Positions 33,186-44,600 of a stretch of 54,573 nt of DNA are shown in pieces (position 1 is the first letter of the stretch; each line of letters begins with the position of its first letter). Location of the stretch: assembly GCF_001039355.2 (NCBI RefSeq), contig NW_019774225.1, forward strand, positions 538,675 to 593,247. Reading direction: 5' to 3'. The DNA comes from Lingula anatina (Eukaryota; Brachiopoda; Lingulata; Lingulida; Lingulidae). Made by a program: the position numbers and the translations under genes. The notes below the pieces were generated by a model that was not told the origin of the DNA, searched no databases, and saw only the letters and a list, made by a program, of their open reading frames with translations.

Positions 33186-35006
33186 ATTAAAAAAACAACA
33201 TTCAAATGTGTAATTACTGGGGCGATTTACATTTAAGCAATTGCAGCGATGGAAACTTTTGAGTAAAGCATAATTGGCAAAGAATTCCTCCTAGAAGATA
33301 TCGTTTTTCTGCTGAACACGGTTTACAGGTGGTATGACGTGCTGTTATACCGGAAAAGCTACTGAATCAATTCAAGTTCGGTCGTGTCGCTTTCATTGAT
33401 GGGCCTGCTCGGAAAGTTCCGAGTAAGATGACTTCAGATGCTTTTAATTTTTATTTTTATCTTGTTTTAATAATAATAATGATAAGATTCTTATATGGCG
33501 CCTTACATTCTATCTCAAAGCGCCTTACAATAATGGCTAATATACTAAAATTATTAAAATGACTACAACATATTAATCATAAACTCTCATTGGAAACCAT
33601 TTAAAATTTACACTACTAAAAATCAATCTTATTAAAAAACATATATATATTAAAATAAAATCTAAGAGATATAGACAGAATTAAAAATGTGGGTCTTTAA
33701 AAGAGATTTAAAATTGTTAAAGTCTTCTGTTTTTCTAATAAAATTTGGTAGACCATTCCACACTTTTGGGGCGTAGATTATAAAAGCACGATCTCCATAA
33801 CTTTTTAGGCACCCCTTCTCTAAAACAGAATGTTCTAAAATAAAATCATTCTCAGTATTAAAACGTGTGGACCGCCGTGGTAAGTTAAAACAGATAAGAT
33901 CAGATAAACATAATTGTCCTTGTGAATGGATCGCCTTAAGAATAATACAAAGTACTTTAAAATCAATCCTCTGCTTCACAGGCAGCCAGTGTAATTCTTT
34001 CAGAATGGGAGTGATATGGTGGGTACTATTGTACTAATTTGACAAACCAGTCTTGCAGCTGAGTTTTGAATAACTTGTAAGTTTTTAATCTGATAGTCAC
34101 AAATACCTCAGTTTTGCACTGAGATAACGCTTGGTTTCACCTTCGACGTTATAGAGCACGATGAGGTTCACAGCTGTTCACACCTCGGTGGTTTTATTAT
34201 TGAGTAGTCTTTACTCTTTCAAATGTCTACTGCGGACTTGCCCCCGGGTACTGTATGAACAAATGAACGGTCTTTAGAAGCAAAGACCCAAGATAGCAAA
34301 GTGGGGCTTGAAAAGAAAATGAATGTCCGTTAAAAGCGAACAGAGGCGACGCGACTTTTGTAAACAATAAAAATTTTCTCCCTGATAATCCCACCGAGAT
34401 GATAGCACATTTTGAAGAAATGCAGTACATAAGGAGGTAACTATGGCTCAATTGAAGTTCAAGATCTGTGACACCAAAATAAGGACTTTTAAGTGAAAAG
34501 AAAGGAAATAATGATATTGACGACGCAAACTGTGTTCTAATGCCAGCAATATATTTGTTTTAAATCGATCACTTCATGAAAACTTTTTAAAATATACCGT
34601 ATTTTTATGCAAAAAGTAACTTGCAAAGACCCACGAGAGCCCACATTCGTCCCCCTGACATCCCGATTCAGGGGCCCAGTCGTTGTCGTTATGGAGTGAC
34701 GTGCCTCATCCGGGATTCGAACTCGTGACTTTGCGTTACCATGGTTGATGACGCTTTGGATTGCTCATTTGCATCCATGCACGCTACCGACTGCGCCGTG
34801 CCTGACCCGCCCGCCCTGCCCTCCGTACGTACGAATTTCCTTTTATAGTAATTAATCGCAATTTTTCAAAAAATAATCCTGGCAAATTAGGACATTAGGA
34901 TCTGCTGGGACTCGAACCAGTCAACGAGTGTCTGCCGATATCCCAAACTACAAAGTTACCACGGAGCCACGGCATCTTCGTTGACACTTGATGATCAGAT
35001 GGAAAC
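33186..35006 (-). repeat. Approximately 1.1-kb repeat, copy 2, split by a LINE insertion
   Basis: In direct orientation with copy 1, starting about 300 bp after its end and very similar over most of its length. The main difference is a 642-bp insertion (33469-34110). Its tRNA-like pair lies at about 34974-34903 and 34803-34708 on the minus strand. Confidence 0.75.
33469..34110 (-). mobile_element. 5'-truncated CR1-like LINE (reverse transcriptase C-terminal tail)
   Basis: The minus strand encodes 105 residues, 33979-33662. The segments KQRIDFKVLCIILKAIH, RRSTRFNTEND, YGDRAFIIYAPKVWNGLPNF and FKSLLKTHIF are the typical tail of CR1/L2-clade ORF2 proteins (RI.FK.L...K.LH, G.RAF...AP.LWN.LP, FK..LKTHLF). 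The element ends in a short A/T trinucleotide tail ((TTA)n on minus). GTTTT flanks both sides (33464-33468 and 34111-34115) and the pre-insertion site is preserved in copy 1 near 32000. Its coding part is truncated and it is presumably inactive. Confidence 0.8.
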
Positions 35007-35009
35007 AAA

Positions 35010-36100
35010 TGATTCATATGAAAGCAAGCCCAGTTTAGAGCTTCAAACTTGAAAAATACGGCCTCAATGTTTTTAATGGCTGTCATTATATAAGCAAAAG
35101 ATTTGCAATGTTAAGTAAAAAAAGTGCAGTAATAAGAACATTTAGAAGTGCTGTTATGTACTGATGAAATTTTCTTAAACGTCTTTTTAAAGCTAAATTG
35201 TATATACATACGGAATAAAGTTATGATCAAGGTATAAAACCACAAAAATTAATGTAAGTATGCTCACTATAAAAACAAAATAATAATAATAGTAAGGTTA
35301 ATATTTTGACAATAGTTAAATATATTTATTATTATTTTTACCCCCCCCCCTCCCTTCCAACGGACTTGGTTGGCCTCCATGTAAATATAAGGATCCCAAT
35401 TGCAGATTAACATTTTGGCCTCCCTGTGCACAAAATCCTGCGGAAACCTCCGTTGGCCCTTGATAAAATTTGCATCAGTCTGAGCCCGTAGTAAAAAGAG
35501 AACTTACGTAACGGTCAGTCCTACAGTGTATCAATGATCCTCTTTTATAGAGTTTTAGTATAATTGTACTTTACTAGTACACCTTGTCAATAAATAAAAT
35601 GGTTTAATATATATTATACGCCAGATTATCAGTTCAAAACGTAATTTTGCTGCTTTTTTTTTACCTTTCTGGGCATGTTTTAGCAGTCATTTGAAATTTG
35701 GGATACCATGCACTTTGAACCCGGCTCTTTGCTATTTAACTTAATTATTTATTTATAATATAATCATATAGTGATATATTTTATATGATTGACGGTCATT
35801 TTGAATTTTGAAAATTGATCAATGTTCCAAATGTAGCCACTGCCAAGAAAGGCAAAATTAAATTGGCTTTTATACCCCCGAAGTATTCAATTCTTTAAAA
35901 AATTACAGAGAATAACATTCCATGTATTTGACTATGGGATCCGTGGAAGTAGTAAACAGACTCTTGGGGGCTTATTGAACTGTCAAATAAGCTTATTCCG
36001 AGAGTTTAGGGTCATGACTAATAACATATCATAATTAATATAAATATAAAAAGCGGATATGGTTTTAATAAAACTAAATATGCAAAAGACGAACTTATTC
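35010..36100. other. No gene recognised; diverged repeat text
   Basis: AT-rich, with a C-run at 35341-35350. The 35800-36000 stretch resembles the 31190/36100 repeat (GCCACTGCC, ACTATGGGATCCGTGGAAGTAGT). No exon resembling exons 1-3 of the A/C genes was found here. Confidence 0.45.
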
Positions 36101-36568
36101 TGCAGCTTTTGTCACTTTCTACATGTTTTGACGGCCATTTTGATTTTTTTGCTAAATGGTACGCGCTTAAGCGTATCCACTAGTACTGTTGTGCTCTCCT
36201 GATAGGAGTAACGTTCAAAACACATGTTAATAAAGTATACCCGGCGACTTCTGGTGGTTTTTCTATTTTCCTGATAAATTGACGGCCATATTGAAAAATG
36301 CTCAATGTCTCGGAAATAGCAACCAAGCTTATTTTGCTTCTTTTGGCCTGAAGAATGCATTTCAGCAAAAAAAGTTTACAGGAAAGAACATTGCAGGGCT
36401 CGACTATGGGGCCTATGGGAGTAGAGTCTGCAAACATGGTATTATCATCAACGCTGTTAAACTTCATCATGTACTCGAGCACTTATTTGACAAGCCGACA
36501 CAGAGTTTCCTAGATAGAATACTTTTTTTACTGTGACTATGAGTGTGATATTTTCAGAACCCCCCCCC
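36100..36568 (-). repeat. Interspersed repeat copy ending at the assembly gap
   Basis: The first 300 bp are the inverted partner of 31190-31490. The remainder (from GTCTGCAAACATGG, about 36428) matches 23868-24010. The copy ends in a C-run at the gap. This suggests one longer repeat family with a GC-homopolymer core that blocks assembly in both places. Confidence 0.65.
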
Positions 36569-37086
36569 NNNNNNNNNNNNNNNNNNNNNNNNNNNNNNNN
36601 NNNNNNNNNNNNNNNNNNNNNNNNNNNNNNNNNNNNNNNNNNNNNNNNNNNNNNNNNNNNNNNNNNNNNNNNNNNNNNNNNNNNNNNNNNNNNNNNNNNN
36701 NNNNNNNNNNNNNNNNNNNNNNNNNNNNNNNNNNNNNNNNNNNNNNNNNNNNNNNNNNNNNNNNNNNNNNNNNNNNNNNNNNNNNNNNNNNNNNNNNNNN
36801 NNNNNNNNNNNNNNNNNNNNNNNNNNNNNNNNNNNNNNNNNNNNNNNNNNNNNNNNNNNNNNNNNNNNNNNNNNNNNNNNNNNNNNNNNNNNNNNNNNNN
36901 NNNNNNNNNNNNNNNNNNNNNNNNNNNNNNNNNNNNNNNNNNNNNNNNNNNNNNNNNNNNNNNNNNNNNNNNNNNNNNNNNNNNNNNNNNNNNNNNNNNN
37001 NNNNNNNNNNNNNNNNNNNNNNNNNNNNNNNNNNNNNNNNNNNNNNNNNNNNNNNNNNNNNNNNNNNNNNNNNNNNNNNNNNNNNN
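36569..37086. other. Assembly gap (N run)
   Basis: 518 undetermined bases between loci B and C. It is the only unseen sequence upstream of locus B in which missing 5' exons could lie, if its true size is larger. Confidence 1.
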
Positions 37087-38690
37087 AAAGTTGCCTACAT
37101 TAAACATGTACATGACTTCTTATTTTAATTAATTGCTAGCGCTGCGCCTATGATCATTTATTCTAAATATTTGTGGTCGTTTTTAAATTGGGAATTTAGG
37201 AGCGGAAATGGCGATATTTGAGAAGTTCTATTGCTTTGCTCTAGAGTTTTGTTTTTTTTTTTCTCACTTTCTGACTAAAATACATTTTACGAGGGTTACG
37301 ATCACAAAATTAATAGCATTCGTAAGTCTTAGTCGTGCTCTGATTTTGTCACATAAAAATATATTTGCATGCACACCTTTCACATTCGCTACCACTTGGG
37401 GATAGGTTTTTGGTATACCATTGACATCAGTAGCAGGGAGCCACTCTGCGTGGTTGCCGACAAATGATATAAAGTGGATATACCGTGACACAAGTCTTAC
37501 GTCTCACAAGTCTCACGTCACTTTCAAAAATGTGTCATCAATGTGGTAAAATCTTCCAGGTCCCTCGCCTTGATGTAGCATCTTGTTACGTACCTTTTAA
37601 ATGGTTTTAATTAAGTGCACTTTAGTGAGCTTACTTCGAACCTGTTGTTATTGCATAGATGGGGTAAATAGAATGGGGTGTGGACACAGTAACGACCCTT
37701 CATTGGTCTCAATTTTTTTGCAAGTACTTCAGACAGTTACATAAATTCGAAAACCTATTGGAGACAGATATAAAGTGGTGAAGACCAAGAGAGACGACCG
37801 GGGAGACTATCAAGATCACTTGGACAGCACCTTTCATCCCCAGGGGGAACCCTGCGACCACCTCGTTGCGTGACTAATTTATTATTATTATTATTTAACA
37901 TATATATTTAAAAAATGTCGATTGTAAACAATACAACACTGAACTACTGATTTCTCTAGCACACATACACACAAACAGGCCTTCAACAATGACATTCGAG
38001 CACGTGTTTCGGAACCGCGAATTTTATACAAATTTTTGCATGCAGATGGTGTCACCTCCTGGCTATGTTGGACCTACAGCTGGAATAATTGACCGATGCC
38101 GAAAGCACATTGTACTTTAATACGATTGACTTAAAATCATATAGTTTTACCTCTGCAATCTCTTTATTCAATACATAAAAATGTTGTTATGTGCGTTTGG
38201 AAAGTATATAGGCCGAGGGAACCCTCTAAAATATGGGTCAATATCCCAAAATACATGATTTAATACAAATAAAATGTTAGCATATGCTCATCCTGCATAC
38301 AAAGTCACCCTGAGTAAAATATTTGATTACTAATTTACTTTTTGTATAGTTGTGTTTTTTAATCAAAAGTTAGAAAATAAGCATGCAGTAAATTCAATAA
38401 TTTCGTGTCTGTCATGTCTCTTTCATCAAGGAAAATGCTTCGTATATATAGGCACGTAACTTCTGGCTAAGGACACTATTGGTGTAGATATGACACAAGC
38501 AAATATCTAAAACATCGGTGGCACCTCCATCCTCCCCGAACCATGTAGACATGTTTATACAGAGGCAAAGAGCTGAGACTTGGTGGCTATATGTACACAA
38601 CCTCAGCAACAGAGAAAACACTGGGGGCCATATCACCAGACTGACAAAACGTGTTAGAAAGAAACGGGACGCCCATATACAGCAAAGTCT
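37087..38690. other. No gene recognised; 3' flank of locus C
   Basis: It contains the presumed 3' UTR of locus C. A minus-strand AATAAA lies near 38163, about 530 nt after the stop, and an ATTAAA near 38258. A minus-strand frame at 37264-37491 is open but has no domain I recognise. Confidence 0.4.
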
Positions 38691-38698
38691 TGCGTGTT

Positions 38699-41600
38699 TT
38701 AGCAGTGGTCTTCGGACAGTTTGGCTTTCCGTCCGAACACAGAACGAAGCAACTCAACACCAAATGGCCCATAGATGTAGATGTCCTCGCTCTTGTACTG
38801 CAAGCCGTACAAAACATCCAGAATTGTGATGACAACATTAGTGCCAGAGCAGATGATGAATTTTACTTTCTTCCCGTTGGCTACAGGCAAGCACGGTTTC
38901 AACGAATCGGAATCGATCAATCCTTCAAGCCCGGACCATTTATCATCTGCTTCTGAAACAAAGAATGTGGTCGTCAAGCGCTCGTCGTCTTCAGTGTAAC
39001 TTGCAAGCTCGTCACGACAAAGGAGGTGGTCTGGTGTTTTAGCGTGGTAGAAGAATGACACGCGAGTTTTGTCGGATTTATTCTTTGCAACGGTTCGAAA
39101 CAATTGTATGGCAGGCGTGGCGCTGACTCCAGTCGCAATCAGAACCAACTGATCCAGTTTCCCGGGTTCGTACTCAAAACCACCACATGGACCGTGGCAC
39201 TCCATGGTGTCTCCTGTAAAGACAAAATAAATTATTCATGTAAAAGACCCTCCTTTATACTCCAACACATTACTAAAAACATCATATGTTAGTGAAAGCA
39301 TACGTTGAAACAGCATTGGCTTTATTGGTGAACATTATTTTTTCCATGGGCTCAAAAGTTTTGATGTGGGTGAACCTGTTTTTGTGATGAGATTGTAATC
39401 AACATTTGATAAAACAGTTTTACATCATTTACCTATTTTCATCGCTTGAATGGCTTTGGAGAATAAACCGTGAGTCTCCAGGCGCATCCCAAACTCCATC
39501 ACGCCGTAGTCAGAGGGTACAGACAGAGGTGACAGGTAGCGGTCATTACTTTTCCCATTCACATCAATCCGGGCCTGCACGTACTGGCCTGGCATGCACC
39601 CAGAATGCATTTCGGCATAAGGGAAGGCGAATTTCAGACGCACGATGTTGTCAACTTCGTTGGCGCGTTCAATAAGCTTCAGCGGGACAAAAGCGTCTGT
39701 TTTTAACCCCGGCAGGTGCGTTTTCCCGTCGACTCCTTTCAGGGCGCCCACGTGCTTTGGTGACCTTGCTGAGAAAGGGTCGTCGAAGTTGATGTCTTGG
39801 TTTGGTTCTGCACCGGTGCCCCCACTCTCCTGCAGAGCAATCTCTCGAAGCAGACGCTCTGAAAGAGCTTTCTTATCCTCAATGTTCAGTTTTTTAATCT
39901 CTGCATTTAGGACGCGTTTATGAGAATGTTGGACCCTAAATCATAATAACATCAAATTTTTGTATTAAATATAACACAGCTACTAACTTCAACATAACAT
40001 AACATAATTACACATATAAGGTATTGCTTATCACAGATTTTACATTATAAGTTACTAAAAATTGAACCCAAAAAAAAAAAAAACTTTTTTATTTCTTTAG
40101 ATGTTTAAAACAATCACTGCTATGCTTTTTAAATTCATGTAAAATAATCTGGTGTCTATAGCTCCCCAAAAAGAAGATTTTGATACAAAGGCAATGCATG
40201 ATTAAACTAATTGAATTGTCTACTTACCAGTAATCCAGTGCGTCCATCCCCAAAAGAGAGGTTTGTCCAATCCACCCACGTGTCACCTCGTTACTCGGAC
40301 CCATCACCCATCCCGCCTTGGCGTCTCGGAGAAGACGCTCCAGACCTGAAAACGAATGCATGTGTAATGTAATCAACGTATTGTATACATGACATCTATA
40401 AACAGAGATGAGTGCCATCTGCCTCGTTATTTCACGTCATTTTATCCAGCGTCAAACCATCCGCCATCGAGTAGACGCTCAACTATGACATCATCAGCTA
40501 TGTAAAGTGGCAGGTGACTTACTATCGTAGGTACTTTTAGTATTAGATTTTTAAGCTTAATAAAATCATATCGATTCACACTGCTGCATATGAAAAAATA
40601 CTTGGACTATTATAAAGCGTTTTGTCTGTGACTTTGCCGATAATGTTTTCACTTATAAAACCAGGTACCTGTAGCCCAATAAATAAATAGATGAATTTAT
40701 AAATGAGTGATTAGCAAAAGGAATAAATAAATAATTGCAAATATATATTCTATCCTCTATCATTTTAATATTGTGTATATATTACTTCAGAGGTTATAAT
40801 AGACTTGTGAACAATTGGCATCTCAACACAGATAAATTCATATTGGTATCTCTTTTTCTCAGCATATTTTTACTTTTTGATGTTTGGTCTACACGCAGAG
40901 CCTTCCGTCCTAACGTTTGACTCTTTTAAAAACTTAAAAGCTTTTGGCATTTCATCACCTCATGTTAAAGCGCACCGTGTTAATAAAGGAAAACGTAATA
41001 TCTTACCGAGCTCTGTCTTGTACCCGGCCCCGCCACACACATGTAACATGGTGTCAGAAACCTCATTCACGTTTTTAGCCGACATGAATTTCAGCTGCCA
41101 GCCCCAGTGTAAAAATCCAAACCTAAAGTAAATTTCATATGGTGATTTTACCTCCGCCTAATTAAAATACATGTATACATGCTGACATTACAAGGCGACC
41201 GTTTTCCACGCAAATTTTTACATTAAATGTACAACTTTGCCAAAACGGAATATAAGCTTAAAAATGGCATGGACTTTCAGACCAATAACTTTGTCCATGT
41301 TTACAAATAAAAAGGGAACTGCATAGTTTTACAGATTGTGTCTGCTTTTAAACGTTTGCTTTATGTTTTAAATCAACACTAAATTGATTAAATTATACTA
41401 CTTTGGAATTATCTTGTACTGACCTAGGAATAATCTTGGGTCTAAAAGGACCGATTTAAGGGATTTAGCCGTTTTGTGAAATCGGCCCGGGCTATATTGG
41501 AATGAATGGGCTGAGATTTAGTTTGGCTTCACCAATGACGTTGAAGAGCCCAATGGGACAGAATTATTTTTAGCAATCCCATTAGAAGAGAGAATCGCTA

Positions 41601-44600
41601 AAAGACACTTCAAATATGTTTACGCTGACGCGCATTCAAATCAAACAATTGCAACGAAGTCAATTTTGAGAAAAAAATATATTTGGCAAATAATTACGCC
41701 TGGAAGATCCAATTTTTTCTGCTGACCGCAGATTACAGGTGGTATGACGTGGTGCTATAACGGGAAAGCTACCGGATCTATTCAAGTTACGTCACTTTTT
41801 ATATATAAGATTGCCCATAACGTTCCTAATTACATTATTTCAGACGCTGTTATTATCATTTTGTTTTACAATGAGTTTACGTTTGACTCCACCCGTGACG
41901 TTATAGAGCCAAAGCGGTTCACAAATTGGCGATTTTAGTTGTTAGTATCAATAAGTCCACCATGGAGTTGCCCCCGGGTACTGTATGAATACAGATTTGA
42001 TAAGCAAGATCAATGACCATCCCCGCTTAAGTTTCATTTTCAAGAATATAAAGCAAAGAGAAAAGAAATATAATTGACGACGTAGACTTGATGATAATGA
42101 CGAGCAATAATTTGTTGTCAAAATCAATCACTAGTTCTAAACTATACCAGATTTTTATGCAAAAGGTAATTTGCTCGGACAAACGAGAGCCTGCATTCGT
42201 TTCCGATTGTGGGACCAGCTCGTTGTTGTGGTAAAGCTGACATGCGTCACCTGGGATTTGAACTCGTGACTTTGCGTTACCATGGTTTGCTGACGGCATG
42301 GTATACTTTGCAACGAAGCACACTACTGACTGCGCCGTGACTGACCCTACCACACTACTTATGTGCGAGTTACCTCTTATAGTATTCAAACGAATTTTAA
42401 GAAATTATTTTGAGCCAAAAAGATCACGTTGAATATCTTAGGATTCGAACCCGCGCGTATAGGTGTCTACTCATATCCCTGTCGGCGGAGTTACCACGGG
42501 GCCAGAGAAGCTTCGTTGGTAGGACTCGGATCAAATGGAAACTTTTTACTTTCAGCAGGTGACGTAAGCTTGCCCTTTTGTGTATAGGTAGTTAAATACG
42601 TTCTGAGTGTTGCATATGGCCACGGTCAAATTAAAGTACCCTTTTTCTGCAATTATAACTTTATCTGAAGAGAGATGATATGTCAAATCATTGGCACTGA
42701 TACATATATACTGGTAGTTTTAAATATATGATTTGAAGAAATATTAAGGGTATCTTTTCTCATCTCTCGAAATGGTTCATTTGAGCAGATTTTGTCTGCT
42801 ATATTTCTTTGCTATATATAACCTGGTCGTATTCCTTAACCCTCATTTGAATAGTTGTGCAATTGCAAGCGCAGCAGCGATACGTCATTATAACATATAT
42901 CATATGGTGGGCTTAAACGGACTGGGGGATACATAAATAGGCCGGTTTGACGTGAAGGTATGGTTTAAAGCCTGTTTGTGGCTGACGCGATGGTTAATTC
43001 CGTTTATTCTTTGGTATGTGGATTTACTTTGAGTCGTATGAGAAACGTTACTAGTGATTTAGTGAGAATTTACGCTCACGTATTAATTTACTATACGAAT
43101 AGTTGACATTAGTTTAAAAATACAAAAGACATTATTAAAAAAGTATCATTACTAATTAGGTTAAAACCAAAAGGCAAACCAAACTCACATTTTTATTTGA
43201 AAAATTTACTAGTTTACTAGTTTATAGTTGCCATCAACGAGTATTAGATAACCCAAAGAACCTACGAATAGCTATTTATTTAAAAGTCGAAAGAACTACC
43301 ATGTAACCAAATACGTAAGCAACATATCCAATACCGAACTCATCTACACTGCAATGTCATACCTTGGTTTCAGTGTCAGATCTTTATGCATACTCCAGTC
43401 ATTGTTATTGGTGACGTTGTCGTAACCTCGTGCCACGTGGAACACCATAGAACGACAGGCGTTCGTAGACGCTATGCTCTCGCCGAAGTAATCCTAAGAT
43501 GATACAGATGGTTTATAAATTAGGTAGATCAGACCCCATAAACGTTAACAAACGGTTGTTACATAAAGCCGAAATTTGTCATTTCAATAACCGAATTAAA
43601 ATAAATGGCTTGAACCAATATTTCATGGACTAATTTCATAAATGCAAGGTCGAACTACTGGTATATACTTTAAGCAACCTTTACTTTTTAATTAAAATTT
43701 CATCATCGTAACACTACTAATAAGTGTACCAATGCTCCTTCTATCACCATATTTGAACTTAGAAATCCGTCTTAATCCGTTTAGAGCTGTTACTACTATA
43801 GTACTTCAGCAGTACAGATAACCATCTTATGTAAAGACTTTGAAATGATATTGAACGTTTTTCTTCTACAGGGTATCTACGTTACCTGAATGGTCGGATA
43901 GTCACAAATACGTAATCCGGTGTCAGCGTGACGTTTGTCCACCACGTGTTTTTTGGCTACGTCAATGCAGCCCATAGCAATCCCGCACCAACAGGATGAC
44001 GACAGCAACAGGAAGTAAGGGTCCACAGTCTCGTCGTTGGAATCAGCACCATCACCTGAGAGAAATAATCCTGGCTAAGTTTAAGTTCTTGTAAATTATA
44101 TTAACTCCAGGTTTCTTTCCATAATTTCTAAATTTCAAAACAAATAGATATTTTGTATATTGAAATGTACAGGATTGTTATTGTTCAGTGACGCTACATT
44201 ATGCAGACTGATAAACAAACCTGTAACAAGTGTTTGACTCTATATATAGCTTGTGACACTTATTTGATATACTGCACCTAATGGTCCAATAAGACGGTCT
44301 TGCTTCAGAACGCCCTCTGTTATCAGCACACCTGACTGGTTACCATGGAGACCAAGTGCTTTCCAATCGTCAGTATGGGCACGGATCTCATCCTGGACAA
44401 ATCATTAGAAAGAAATGAGAATATACATAGTCATATGGTGATTCTGCAAACACGTGCTCAATCCTTTGTGACACATAAAGACATACAATTTGGGTTACAG
44501 AAGGGGTTACGTTGAAAAAAATCCTGGGAATCGCTGAATTTTACCTCATCGGTCACCAATATACACAGTAAAGCACACTGAATAACTTATGCAATATATA

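Noticed and set aside
33227-34451. Duplicate 74-79-codon minus-strand frames at 32100-32339 and 34227-34451 as a conserved small gene
   Set aside because: They lie inside the 1.1-kb interspersed repeat, so their similarity reflects repeat copying. No domain was seen.
32785-34975. tRNA genes at the tRNA-like sequences
   Set aside because: B-box-like and A-box-like words are present, but acceptor and anticodon stems do not close by eye, and near-identical copies sit at the same place in a repeated unit. They are better explained as tRNA-derived repeats.
36457-37132. Long frames through the second gap
   Set aside because: Open only because N bases hide stops.
37264-37491. 75-codon minus-strand frame as a gene
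   Set aside because: No recognised domain, no splice support and no copy in the paralogous flanks.
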